Assembly (NCBI RefSeq): GCF_030867145.1
Contig: NC_134415.1
Location: 13,432,417 to 13,496,416 of the forward strand
DNA from: Opisthocomus hoazin
Taxonomy: Eukaryota > Chordata > Aves > Opisthocomiformes > Opisthocomidae
Length of the DNA stretch: 64,000 nt
Reading direction: 5' to 3'
Under the pieces are notes generated by a model. That model was given only the letters and a program-made list of their open reading frames with translations, ran no database searches and was not told the DNA's origin. The translations under genes and the position numbers were made by a program. This document shows positions 48,101-61,409 of the stretch, piece by piece. Numbering within the stretch: position 1 is the stretch's first letter; each line of letters begins with the position of its first letter.

Positions 48101-51100
48101 CTTTCCATGCTTGTTTGTGCAGAAGCTGATTTATGCCAGAAATACTTGGCCAGCTGAAAATTCATTCAGAATTAACTGTTACAATCTGCGCAGTGGCTCA
48201 GATGTTGTAATTTTGCCAAGTTTGGGAGAAAATATTTTCATTTCTGCTTCAACAGTTAAAGGCTCTTGCATTTTCTCCATTCTGTCCTCCTTTTTCAAGT
48301 TGATCAGGGATCAAAACCCAAACTCTAGACTATGCAGGCAGTTTGACTGACGGGTAATACAGAAGGAAGCGCTTTCCCCAACTGCCACAACACTTTTGTT
48401 CTTGCTCCTAGAGCAACCTTGTATTCCTTTCTGGTCACTCAATCCCTCATCGTGCTTCCACAGGAGGCAGAAAAGGTAGTTTTACAGTTCCAAGAGTGGA
48501 CCTAAAGCCTTGCCATTTGCATCAAACTGGCAGCATATAACTGCAATGATGCGTGTGGGCGGGCAGGACAAGCAGACAGTGCTCTCTGACACTGAAAGCA
48601 GTGCAACAGAAAACCTAGAAAAGGCACGTCTCTTGACATTCTCCAGAAAGAAACAGTAAAAGATCACCTCCTTCTTGAAGCCGGTGCAAGTCACGTGAAC
48701 GACTCCGGAGCTCAGCAAGCACGTACCATCTGCAGAAACAATGAACCTTTGACAGCCTTCCATACTCTCACTGTTATGTCATGGCCAGTTTACATTTTTG
48801 AAATCGCAGCATCTGGAAAGCGAGAACTGAGCACCCATTTGCTTCATCTGATCGCTTCCAAACTTGTACAAAAAAATCATTACTGCCTGAGGAAATTTCA
48901 TCTCTAGTGCTGCGGAGGTGCTGCGCTTTGAGCTTCAGTTCAAAGCCATTTCATTTTATCACCATCCCCACTTCACAGGCTACATTACAAAAGCACCAAA
49001 CCCCAAAACTCAGCAGACTCCCAGACAGGTTTCACAACATTAAATGCCTTCTCACTACAACATAATCAGAGTTGGCTGGGGGGGAGGTTGCTGGGTTTTG
49101 GTTTGCCTTTTGAGTGACAAACAATGAACATGAGAACCAATAAATGGCACCTGACCTCCACTGAAGCTCGTCACTATTAAAAGCAGTGAAATACCTACCA
49201 AAATTATAGGTGCTTGGATGGAAAAACTGCTCAGGTGGTGGATAAGAAGGTGGAACTCCCCGACTTAGACTCCGCTCCCGTACCAGAATATCCAAAATGA
49301 GGTTTGGAGACGTCATGCTTATTACAGCATCCAGTGACCACAGTGCAAAATAGGGGCAGTCATCAAGGAATTCTTCTGGCCTTCAAGAAAACAAGTGCAT
49401 AAGCTACACGCCACCTTTCAAACGACTTCTTGGTAGGGGTATGGAAAACAACTCCATAAAAAATCTACCTTAATGGATCTGGCATTTGAGCATGACACCA
49501 GCGATTAATGTCAAACACACCCAAATAAGTAGGTGGTTTTCCCTGACCATCCATATTCACTTGCCAGCTGAAGACTGATACACTGGTTTCAGGAGATATT
49601 ACTGTAAAAGACAAGACATTGGTTCTTAGAGGTAGAAAATATGAGATAGCTGATCATTTTAAAACACCACTTTCTGGCTTGGCTTTGTTCTGTTTTAGCA
49701 CTCGTGAAACACAGCAATTCCTAACATTGGTTAAATCATTAAATCATTTCGTAATTAAAAAGATTAATTAAAACAAAATTACGGACTAGCAAACAGCTCT
49801 GTGATAAGGTTCAGTCATATTGCCCCTTCTTCTTGTTCAGACTGCATCGGTTCCAAGCCAAAGCAAATACACAGTTATTAGCTGCTTAAGTGTTCCATAC
49901 ATGAAGAGCTGATCAAGCGACCTTTAGCTAGATGACCAGTTTGGCAAAACAAAATATGCTTGGAACACATACATTGCTACTTTTGGAAAGCATACAGATG
50001 ATTATCGGACACACTTCAAGGTGAGGCCTCACCGGGGCCCAGTACACGGGGCTGATCACTACCCTGCTGCTGCTGGCCACACTATTTCTGCTACAAGCCA
50101 GGAGGCCGTTGGCGGCCTTGGCCACCTGGGCACACGGCCAGCTCATACTCACCTAACTCTCGACCGACACTCCCAGGTCCTTTTCCTCCAGGCAGCTTTC
50201 CAGACACTCTGCCCCAAGCCTGAAGCATTACACACGGTTGTTGTGACCCAAGCACACGACCCGGCACTTGGCCGTGTTGAATCTCATGCAATTGGCCTCA
50301 GCCTATAGATCCAGCCTGTCCAGACCCCTCTGGAGACCCTCCCTACCCTCAAGCAGATCAACATTCCCACCCACCTTACTGTCATCTGGAGACTCACTGA
50401 GGGTGCACTCGATCCCCTCGTGCGGACAACTGACAGAGATATTAAACAGAACTCGCCCTGATACTGAGCCCTGAGGAACACCCCTTGTAACCAGCTGCCC
50501 TGTTTCAACAGGGGAAAAAAAATCAGGTAGCGTTCCTAAGCAAAGGAGGAAATTCTCTCATGCCTCCAAGATGACAGCTGGAGGAAGAAAACGACTGGCC
50601 AGCATTATACAGGTGACCCCACCATACAAGGCTATAGCATGTCAGCCAGCATACAAGGAAACTTATTTTTTCCTTTAAAGAAGTCCCACACAACTTTAGC
50701 ACCCAATTTTTCTTTTTAAATAACCCAAACAAGCATGTCTCTACTGATATTTAAGACTTTTGGACTCGGGTACAGAACAGAATTCATTGCTTAGATTCCA
50801 ACACCATTTCTTTTAGAATAACCACACATGGACATCGCAACACACCTTCATTAACACTCTCCTCTCTGTCAACACGGTTGCGAAATTTTTCCACAGTCTG
50901 ACAGCTGAGTAGCTTGGTATTGCTGGTCTGCCCTCTCAAGGGAAAGACTCCATCCGTGAGATCTAAACTGTACTTTTCGTCACAGTATTCCAAACCCTGA
51001 GGAAAAAATAAAAGAAGAGAGAAAAGGGCTAGTTGAGGTAAGAACATACATTATACCGAAACAGCAAAGAACATATCTATCTAATAGAACATGCTTACTA

Positions 51101-54100
51101 TATTGTATATTCCCCACGAGCTTATTTCTGATGGCAAAGAGAAACTCCCTGTCACCACTTAAAGCAGGGCGGCAATAAACTCAGTGGCAGACGCTCTATT
51201 AACACCTCACCCTCCCACCAGAGGAAGGGTAAAGGAGGAAAAGGGAGAGAGACGTACAAATTGAATATGAAAAGTTTTATTAATAACACTAATAATACTA
51301 ATAGTATTAATCATAATTGAAATAATGCAAAATATACAAAACCGATCCTGAGTGTCCCAGACTTGGGAGCTCTACGCTCCATGTCTTCATTACAGAACTG
51401 ACCAAGTTGGAGAAGTCATGCCATTACTGCACCTAAAGCTCTGTCGAGAGGTATTACCTATAGGCACACTGCTACACTGAAAATGCATCCCTCACTAGCA
51501 GCCATGAGAACTGCTGACTGATTAACCATCTCTTTTCAAACCACGGAAGCTCTTACCACCTCCTCCTCTAATCTTGTCAGAAACTAACAGGTGAAATATC
51601 CCTCAGCTCAGCTCCTTCACCAAGCACAGCCAACAGCACAAGGGGAAAACAGAGAGGACGTGCTACGCGCATGGACAATGTCTTTACGATCACAAATTAC
51701 TACAGAGCCAGCCAACTGCTTTGAGATGTACACAAACCCTGGCAGGATTGTGATGCGCCTCTGATACCACCACTTTCTAAGTAAGCATTAACTGAAACAC
51801 TGGCTTTCCAAATACAGGATTCGTTCAGACTGTCTGCCATGCAACGCAGGAATGTGTGTATTGTGGACAAACAGCAGCTCGACCATTCAATGCACTACAT
51901 TTAGCAACTGCTGACATGGTATCAAAAAGGTCTTTGAAAGCAGATCATAAAGACACTGTTAGGCTAATTACTTGAGCACAGACTGACAACAGCCTTGCAG
52001 GCCACAGTTGACGCTCATTTGTGCCATGTGTTCCAGAAGTCCTGTTTGTGACTTATTACCACGATACAAAGTCAAAGATGCCCTGTTTCATAGCCACAAG
52101 TCTGATTCCTGGAATGTAAAGCGCTGCTGTAGTATATTTGGAAGGTGGCTGAAGAACCTGTCTTTTCTCCACAGAGGGCCCGGCTGTTTAGTTCTTCCTT
52201 CCACCACCTTGTAAGATTGGTTCCTGTTGCCATCTTCCTCAGCACTCCTCACAGGGAAGCGGAAACAGCAGGCGAGTAAAATATCTCAAATGCAGAGACT
52301 GGTGCCTCACACCTCCTATCAGCCTGGCAATGTATTACTGGTTGCGCAGTCTGCAGAGGGTTGAAAGTCTTACATTAACCACCCCACAGCTGTCGCCGGT
52401 CACAAACACAAGAACCTAATTTAATCACTTTGGGTGCCTTTCTAAAAGAGCACCAAGGGGAATTTCTAGCAGACACACATTTAAAAGCTGCTGAAACAGA
52501 CACTCGGCAAATCTTGTTCAGGAAAGGAAGATGACCAAGGCAAAGAATTGCCAACTAGGAAAAGGTCCCACATTTTAACATTAAAGTGTCGAGACAGAAT
52601 AAAATACCCACGAGAGGAAGGGCTATAGGCAACCGGGTTTTCTTGCAAAGCAGCCCACACTACAAGGTCTTGTCTTGGCCACTGCAAAGACTGTACTTAC
52701 AAAGAACTTTTAAAAGAGCATAAAGCAAAGCAGAAGTTCAAAAATGAAACTGAAGAAATATTAAAGGCACTTCGTCCTATCAACCTGCCAAAGGCCTTAC
52801 AGGACACTACAAGAGATGCAGAAGTGCACTGCAACGAAAGCCCTTTTACAACTAAAAACCCAGTCAGGGTGCTCTGTGCCTCCAGAGCCCTGTATATTTA
52901 TGTCAGAAAAAAATGCCCATAAAGAGATGACATCCATATTTAGAACCTGCAGAATCACTTGAAGATATTTACACCTTGGTGCCATGAGAGACAATGCCTT
53001 TTAAAGAAACACCACCTTTTCCAAACACCAAACCTTTTTCTATTCAAAAGCAACATTTACAAATGAGGAAAGACCTGTCCTATATGCAGGGACCAAGGTC
53101 AAAACTTCATCTCATCCCCAAAAGTAAAAAAAACACATAGTCCCTATAAAAACAGAGGAATATGATACAAGAATCGCCCCTACTTCGTTCCATACCTACT
53201 GAGAATATGCAAGAGAAGGTATCAAAACAGGAGGAAAGAATTGCTCTGACTGATTACGGAAGAGTTTCAAGCATACTACGGAATGGAATTAGATGTTACA
53301 CAGATGCATCTTCAAATTGTTTGATAGCTGAGATGTCATAGAAATCATAGAATCATAGAAAGTTTTGGGTTGGAAGAGACCCCTAGAGGTCATCTAGTCC
53401 AACCCCCCCGCAGCGAGCAGGGACACTGCTAACTAGATCAGGCTGCTCAGAGCCCCGTCCAACTTGGTCTTGAATGTTTCCAGGGATGGGGCCTCCACTA
53501 CCTCTCTGGGCAATCCGTTCCAGTGTTTCACCACCCTCATTGTAAAGAATTTCTTCCTTATATCTAGCCTAAACCTACCCTGTTTTAGTTTAAAACCATT
53601 ACCCCTCGTCCTGTCACTGTTGTCTCTACTAAACAGATTGTCCCCATCTTTCCTATAGGCTCCTTTTAAGTACTGAAAGGCTGCAATCAGGTCTCCATGC
53701 AGCCTTCTCTTCTCCAGGCTGAACAAGCCCAACTCTCTCAGCCTGTCCTCACAGGAGAGGTGCTCCAGCCCTCGGATCATTCCTGTAGCCCTCCTTTGGA
53801 CCCGCTCCAACGGTTCCATGTCCCTCCTGTGCTGAGGGCTCCAGAGCTGAACGCAGTACTCCAGGTGAGGTCTCACCAGAGCAGAGTAGAGGGGTAGAAT
53901 CACCTCTCTCAACCTGCTGGCCACGCTTCTCTTGATGCAGCCCAGGACACAGTTGGCCCCCTGGGCTGCCAGTGCACATTGCCGGCTCATGTCCAGCCCC
54001 TCGTCCACCAGTACCCCCAAGTCCCTCTCAGCAGAGCCGCTCTTGATCCTTTCATCTCCCAGCCTGTATTGGTACCGGGGATTACCCCGACCCAGGTGCA

Positions 54101-57100
54101 GAACCCTGCACTCGGCCTTGTTGAACTCCATGAGGCTCACACAGGCCCACCTCTCCAGCTTGTCCAGGTCCCTCTGGATGGCATCCTGTCCTTCTGGTGT
54201 CTCGACCGTACCACTCAGCTTGGTGTCATCTGCAAATGATATCTCCTCTCTATTTTAAACACAACATCTTTGGAGCCAGTTCTAAAAATTTATGTATCCT
54301 CTTTGGACCAAATCATACCACTGTTGTTCTGTCTTGACTTCTCTTGCTGGCTTTAAGAGGAGATGTCACAGGTAACCCAGCCAAAAAGTAGAACGAGCTA
54401 CCTATATAGCGACTAACTTTCACGATCAACACTGAAGAGACACTGCAGGTACATTTCATCTGAACTCCAGTTAACAAAGCGCAAAAGAAAAACAAGAATA
54501 TAAACCAAAAGATATAGGACCGTATTTTAGGAAAGAACAAAGGCCATGCCCAAGAAGACTCAGCAAAAGATTATTTGTTCTTGCTAGACATCTCTGAATT
54601 TTGATGGTAAAGATTTACCCTGACACGTCAACGGCTACTCACTTAGTGAAAATGGCTCTTTTCGTCTTTTCGCATACATGCACGTCTTACCTCATACATG
54701 ACTTGTCCTGATGCCAGGAGTTTTCTCTCACCAAATGCTAACTGCAACAGATGCAAACTCACAACATCACCTTCACTGAAAAAGGTATAAACGATGACAT
54801 TTGATTACAAAGCTGCTTTATAGTTCTCATTTTCATTTTATTAGGTCTAGACTGCAGTTTTCTTCATAGCAGGCTCTTGCTCAAAAGAAAAACACTGCTT
54901 CCCAAAACCTGGTCATTGGTCACATTTAGCCACTAAAACATGAAGAAGGCAGTGTTGACACTAACAGCTGCAGGGGCCAATGCTAACCATGCAATTGGAA
55001 GGCCTTAACCTCTTGCATGGACTCAACATTATTGGAACTTGTTCTTCATAGTGCAGAGTTCTTGATAAAAACTACTTTAAAGTCAAACTTTAAAAGATTG
55101 TCACTCTATGAACAGCTGAGCTGATTCAATAGCTTGCTGATGCTGAGGGAGAGAGATTTTTCTCCCTTTCTCCCTTTCTTTCTCCCTTTCCTTCTCCCTT
55201 TCCTTCTCCCTTTCCTTCTCCCTTCCCTTCCCTTCCCTTCCCTTCCCTTCCCTTCCCTTCCCTTCCCTTCCCTTCCCTTCCCCTCCCCTCCCTTCCCTTC
55301 CCTTCCCTTCCCTTCCCTTCCCTTCCCTTCCCTTCCCTTCCCTTCCCTTCCCTTCCCTTCCCTTCCCTTCCCTTCCCTTCCCTTCCCTTCCCTTCCCTTC
55401 CCTTCCCTTCCCTTCCCTTCCCTTCCCTTCCCTTCCCTTCCCTTCCCTTCCCTTCCCCTTCACATCTGGTCAATCCTGTAAAAATTGCACCGTAAGCTTA
55501 ACACCTTCTGTACCTGAGACAATCTCCTGCACAACTAAAGAAACAAAACAAATGCACATGTATCAACTGTATGTGAAGAAATATTTAAGAAAAAAAAACA
55601 CAACGGTGCCTTGTACTAAGCTTTTCTTCACCTTTCTTGTGTAGACTGAACAGCCCACAAGTAGCAATGATTGCGAGGATCATTCTCAGGCTGTTGAAAC
55701 GTGACAGCATAGACAGGAATCCTTCCTCCTTCAAGCTGAGAGTGGTGCCTATGCGGTTAAAAGAATGAGAAAGAAAAAAAAAAAAAGGTGAGCCTACTGC
55801 CCCTAACTGTTTGTAGAAGGGTAGAAGCATCTCCTCAGAAAAGAGCTCCTTATATGCTTTATTTGGGCTACGTAAAACATTTTTCTTCCAGACTTCTGAA
55901 CATCCTCTGTACCTTCACAACCTACTCTTGCCACCTAATTATTCTCCACTGCCTGTTTAAGCATCCAATAGTTTCCGGTGAGTCACTGCAGATTTGCGAA
56001 AGTGAATCCCTATCGGAATTGGGTCAAATGTCTCAAGTGAGATTGCTCTTTGGCACATTTAAAATCATCTCTTCATTTTTCTGTTGCTTATAAATTCACA
56101 AGTCCCTGACTCTCATCTCCATGTGTTCCAAGTAAACTTTCATTCACATTAGGGTCAATCCCCTATTTCGGTCAAGGCGGAAATGTTGGAAAGAATACAC
56201 TTTCAGGAGCAGGTCAGCTGTTGATTTCTCATGTCTCACTAGTTTCATCCTGGGCACTTTAAAGAGTGTTATCACCACAATCACCCTGTGAACATACTTC
56301 AGCCTTTCAATGTATGCCCTAATCGCAGTAACTGGTTCTGAAAAATCATTTCTAAAACCTGTTTCATCGAAATACACAACTTTCCTGCTTTCCCTGAATA
56401 CTACTAAGAGAACAACCTGTCTTAGAGAAAGCAGCTCTATCGCATCCTAAGTGCTTGATGTAACCCAAAGAAGCATGCTTTCCACACTCCCACAATCCAC
56501 AAGCACAGTAAGGAAAACAGTCCTAGTCCACTGGGGAGCAGGTGGTCCACTCACTCCATGTGTGACTCACTAGTAGTTTCAGAAGAGGGCTTCTAAGCAT
56601 TCCAAGATTATACTCAGAATCTCAGTCCCTGAAAACATTCTCTTTACATTAACCTACTTCCTTCAGCAAAAAATGGAGACCCCTGCACCTCCAGGCATGG
56701 CCAAGGGTAAAGGCCTACTTACTCCCTCTTCAAAGTTTTCATATTCCATAGTGACAGGTAGCCATCCGAAAAACCCACAACGAGCTGATTGCTTCTGCTG
56801 ATGTAGCACAGGCTTGATATTGCTGATCCTGAAGGATTTTGTAGTTGGAAACAGAGATGGCTCCCTTCTCTGGTCGCAGCTTCTCTTCTCTGTGGAACTT
56901 CAGCAGGAATTCTACTGACAACTTCTAGACCTATGCACACAGAACCACGCAACAAATGAACGTGTTATGCCATTTACATTGCATGTTCAACACTGACGTG
57001 ACAACACGTAGAATCTCATTCTACCATCCCAGGCAAAATACCCACTTATGCAACACTTCTTTGCCACTTCCCTTTTGGACGTCTTCAAAGAACAGAAGAA

Positions 57101-60100
57101 CTCTCCGACCGGACAGGTATTCTCACTCCTATTCCAAAACCAGGTAAAAGTCTAACCTTCATAGACAAATTCTTCTTGGACTCTGTAAATCAGGAGTTCG
57201 GGCCTCCTGAGAGGGCTATTTCAAATTATTCATCCAAAGGCGCCATTTTTGAGCAGTCAGATCTATTTTAAAAAGCAAGCCTAAAATTTGCCCCAACTCA
57301 ATTAACAGAAGCAGCAGCACTTTCCCGAGAAATAGGCCACCTCTGACACAACCGCCTATCAGGCAGCTGCACGACTCACATGGTAAAACTCCTACACCTC
57401 ACTGGCAAGAATCATCCTGACGGAGGGATCTTGGCAGCAGGGAGGCGCTTACAGCATTAGAAGGAGTGTTAAGCCACTCCCATTTTAATCGGTTCAGGAC
57501 TGTACGATGACAGCCCGCCATCTGTAACCAGCAGTCGTGAATGGCTGCACGCTCCTGCCTTCAAAGCGGGATGCCTGTTGTTTATTGCAAAGACACACGT
57601 TGTCTTACTGGTAAACGCAAGTTTTAAAACTGCAGGCTTACCTGATGCTTCTAGCTCATTCTGATTGCAAGATAAATCATCCAAACAAAGGTCAACCAGA
57701 AGCAGATGACCCACATCTGTAGCCACTGCTGCCACTCCAAAGAGCCACCGCAGGCTCTGGTGAAGGTGCCAAGTGCTGACACTGGGTCCTCCATGATTAG
57801 TGATGGGTTCTATAGCAGTTACCTACAGGAAAACTACAAGTTAATAGTGAAGCTGTTTGACAAGCTAAATAGAAATCACTCCTAGGTGAAGGCAGAATTA
57901 GCACGTCACAAACAAGAAAGTAAATACAGGATCATAAGACTTCAAAAAGAGCATTGTCTCCCAATCACAGCAAAAGGAGGGGGATGGGGAGGGGGGGGAA
58001 CGGAACGGGAGGCCTGTACAAAAATCTGTTGCTGCCTTCCATTTACTAGATTTCCTGTGGTTATTTCACTGAATTAACTTCAACTTCAATGCTGCATTCT
58101 AGTATTACAGCCTACCAATGTCCATTTCCTGCTTAGAAATAACGAACTCCAAGAAAACAGAAAAAATTAGTCACATGCAAGAAACTTCATCATGTTGAAG
58201 GGACTGAAGGACAAAACTAAGTCGAGTTCTCCCACTGCTCACAGCCCATCAGCTCTGTGATACCGTCGATGCCTTCTTTGCCAAACAGCTTTTAGGATAA
58301 ATCGTGGCTGTACGTCAGACGAGCCAGCGGCCGAGTTGCATGGCAGACGCACCACTTCCATGTGAAGGAAACACTTCTGGAAAGTGTTGAAGCGAGAGAG
58401 CGGCTTGGTCAACCGCACACTAGTCCTCACTTAGAACAAAAATAACCACCCGATAAGTGGAAGCAGTTTTAGATGCACACCAGCACATCTAGGAATGTGA
58501 ACAAAAATTTAAAAAGCCAGCCTAAAGCAATGGCAAAGAGAACAGCAGCTTGTTAGATGAAAAGCCAGCTCCAGCTAAAGGGAGACGTGCACACTGCTCT
58601 TGCACAGGCAAAGCGCTCTGCATGCGGCTTTAGGACAAAGCGAAGACAGACCTGTCAGCACCTGCAACACGTCCCAGGACAACACTGACTGCTAGCGCAG
58701 AGAGACGAGCACGTGAAGACTCCTGCACTAAAGCTATACAACAAAAGATCACGGGCTATCCTTTCGCCTGCTTACAAAATGCAACATAACAGAAACAGGG
58801 AGCTTTACACCACCAACAAAGTTGTACCTGAAAAGAAAACAAAGAAGTGAGCATCACAAGGGAGCGCATTGCTTTATAGACACTTTTTTTACCCGCACAG
58901 CTAGGGAAAAATAACCAAAGCCCTCAGCCCCAAAGCTTTCTCCTCTCCCAGATCCAGCACTTGCTATGACTACACTCCCTGCCAGTCTGCCACACAATTC
59001 ACCTTTCCTCTTGCTCACAAGCATCGAATCTTTAGAAAGACCTATGGTAACTCAGACAACTTGGCTTTGTTTCAGATTTCCTTGAAAACTCCTTCCTTTA
59101 CTCTCTGCATGACCACACATCTACTCTTGCACCAAAAGGCAGTCATACAGTCACTATAAACACCCTGCATTAATACACTAACGGCTTTACGTCTTGGACC
59201 AGGGTTGCTCAAAGTTAGCGTTAACCTGTACAACTTTGTAGTCCGCAGAACATACACCCGCACAGAAAATATTAAGATTAAAATATTAAAAAATTAAGGT
59301 GCTCATTAAAGCCTTATAACAGCCATGACAAAAGGTGCAGAAAGTGATGTGCAGAGCAGATCTGCATTTGACTTGAAAAAACAATCCGTCTGAAAATCAG
59401 AGAAACAGTTGGGCAGATTAAAAACATGTATTATGTCTAATTTGGAAGTAAGAGTTCAAGGATAAATTCAGATCATATGGACAGTGGCCCAGTGCAAACT
59501 TTGTCGGCTTGGTTTTGCTTACCCTTACTCCTACTCGCAACTTAGAAGTTAGTTAGTCTGAGGTTCATGGGAATGTGTCGAAGTCATTTAGAGCAGAGCT
59601 ATGGAAGTCTGAGGTATTTTAAAGACAGCATTTCTGGCAGAAGTTAACCATTTCAGAAATGTAGGTTCTAGTCGCTTGGAAGCGTGGGGTTTATTTTTTA
59701 TTTTTCACTCTGGCCAAAAAAAAGATCATTTACAATGCCTTTTTGAGGAAGCGGAGAATTAGGTAACTACATGCTCTACAATTCAACCAGAAGACTTCTT
59801 TTACTATCAGGGAACTTCAAAGAGGATGGTACTGTTAAGCCCAAGATTTTACATCCAAGCTCTCTTGACCAGAGACTCTCCAGTGATGGTATGCTAATGC
59901 AAGAGAGATAAAAGTCCTCCTTCACAGAAAGGCTCCAAACCTTTTCCGGAAACAGGATTTTATAAGAACACAAAAGCTTCCTTTCTCTGCTGAAAAAGTA
60001 CGTACCTTTCCTGGAAGAACAACCGCTTTAACCACTCGTGATGTTCCAAGGTCGTACAGACAGAGAACACTTCCCTCTGCTTCTTCCAGCCCAACCAGCA

Positions 60101-61409
60101 GTCCAGTTCTCTTCTGCCAGGAAAACTCCTTTACTGCACGAACAGTGGGAGGCTGCTTCTTTGCCCCCCTGAAACAGTATGCAGAGCGCCGCTCTCCTGT
60201 CACAGAATTCACTACCTCAAGATGAGGACCACACGCCAGCCATGCTAGCCCATTTCTCCCTGTAAGAGAAATGGAAGCTGACTAAAGCACATTTCCAATG
60301 GAAGACTGGAGACAACTGAAAAAATCACAGTCACTGCCCCTTTCCTTCAATAAAAGTACCGCCTTACCGAATCCCGGTCAGTTCTTTCAAATCACCCATT
60401 GAAATTCTCAAGCAATACATCTTAAAATCAACACCCTTATTATTTTCCACTTGACTGTCTGGGATAAAGATGACAATACATTGATCTATACTCTTTCTAC
60501 CACCTGCAGCTTCGTATTACTAGAAGTCATCTAGATGCGTATGAGAATACAAGCCTTGCAGTGTACTTCAAGCAGAACAACTCTAAGCCAATTCATTTCT
60601 AGTTTATTAATTTCACTTGACGCATGCCTGCTTTGGCAGGGATTTGGGCTTCATACATTAAAATGGGCACTGTGTTAGGAAATTTACACTTCTACACGGG
60701 ATGTTTACACATTCCGTTGCGCTCAACTCCTTCAAGCTCAAAGGGAGTATTAACTCAAGTCCTGCATTTCCAGCCAGGTAGACAGATTCTACCTCGTCTT
60801 AAGAGAAGCCAAGACATCCCGACAAGCACCCAGCTCCACTTTCAGATCGCCTAGAAAGGCAACTACCTCATCTGCTTAGCCACTTTCAGCAGCTCGCACT
60901 GCGTACTCATCAGCACCGTGATGCTATCACGGTCGCAGAGCTTGAGACGGTGCAAATGCAAACGGCCCCAAACAACACTCGTACTTTTGCGAAAACTGCC
61001 TTTTATTTCATTAGAAATTGAGGAGGGCTCACTGACTCCGCATGTTTATGGAAATTCTTTTAATAGCACAAGACTGGTGCAGGTGCTTGTAATTTGAAAG
61101 TTTAACTATACTAAAGTTTTAATATTGGCATTTATAATCGACAAAACACCATTTCTGCTCTCTCTAAACCTGGTGAGTCACCTTGACCGCACCAACCTGA
61201 CACAGCTGATACCATGACCCGATGCTTCAGGTAACCTCCAGGCAATGACAACTTCATACCAAGACCAAATTCAAAGGAAAACACTCACCTCCAGAAAACT
61301 TCCCGTGCAGCACAGAATCCAGGGTGTTCTCATCTTCCCCAAGGGCCTGAACAGTCACCTCTGGAAACTGCAGCAGACTGCTGGTTACCTGAGCTGTTAG
61401 GCCTCGCAT
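36121..61409 (-). CDS. AHCTF1: Truncated ELYS nucleoporin, right copy (27 coding exons)
   Basis: Mirror copy of the left gene with the same exon structure, frame and stop. Coding exons in transcript order: 61289-61409, 60006-60259, 57642-57822, 56723-56930, 55632-55748, 54691-54775, 50846-50996, 49469-49601, 49199-49380, 48668-48729, 47596-47724, 45726-45816, 45548-45637, 45245-45385, 44364-44468, 43488-43581, 43185-43308, 43016-43072, 41865-42011, 40928-41115, 40612-40756, 40389-40520, 39043-39190, 38808-38958, 37723-37829, 36876-37060, 36121-36309. I found no frameshift or stop where I compared it with the left copy. Right-copy residues that differ include Thr after MRGL (left Arg), Asn in SCNQNE (left Lys), Gly in NPSGSA (left Arg), Gln in TFQQPE (left Glu), Thr in GQTSNT (left Ile), Asp in VDREE (left His), Asp-Pro in QMPDPL (left Glu-Ser), Arg in IKRW (left His) and Lys in DIKHS (left Met). 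As in the left copy, the frame ends before the C-terminal half of ELYS. Confidence 0.88.
36737..36842 (-). repeat. 106-bp direct repeat, copy B (right arm)
   Basis: Mirror of left copy B, just downstream of exon 26 of the right AHCTF1 copy. Confidence 0.85.
39581..39686 (-). repeat. 106-bp direct repeat, copy A (right arm)
   Basis: Mirror of left copy A, between exons 22 and 23 of the right AHCTF1 copy. Confidence 0.85.
50006..50503 (-). mobile_element. Old CR1 LINE fragment, right arm
   Basis: Mirror of the decayed CR1 fragment in the left arm, with a few small differences (for example a changed stretch around 50150). It has no open frame of note. Confidence 0.85.
53336..54248 (-). mobile_element. 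CR1 LINE, 5'-truncated, right arm
   Basis: Mirror copy of the left-arm CR1, with the same truncation point and 3' end. The remnant frame (53433-54140) is still open, with one Ser-to-Leu difference from the left. Its presence in both arms shows that insertion preceded the inverted duplication. Confidence 0.95.
55160..55460 (-). repeat. (AAGGG)n purine microsatellite, right arm
   Basis: The same array in reverse complement (CCCTT pentamers), about 124 bp shorter than in the left arm and with a simpler variant tail. Its longest pure pentamer run is on the side nearer the right gene's start. The length change fits ordinary repeat slippage after the arms formed. Confidence 0.98.
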
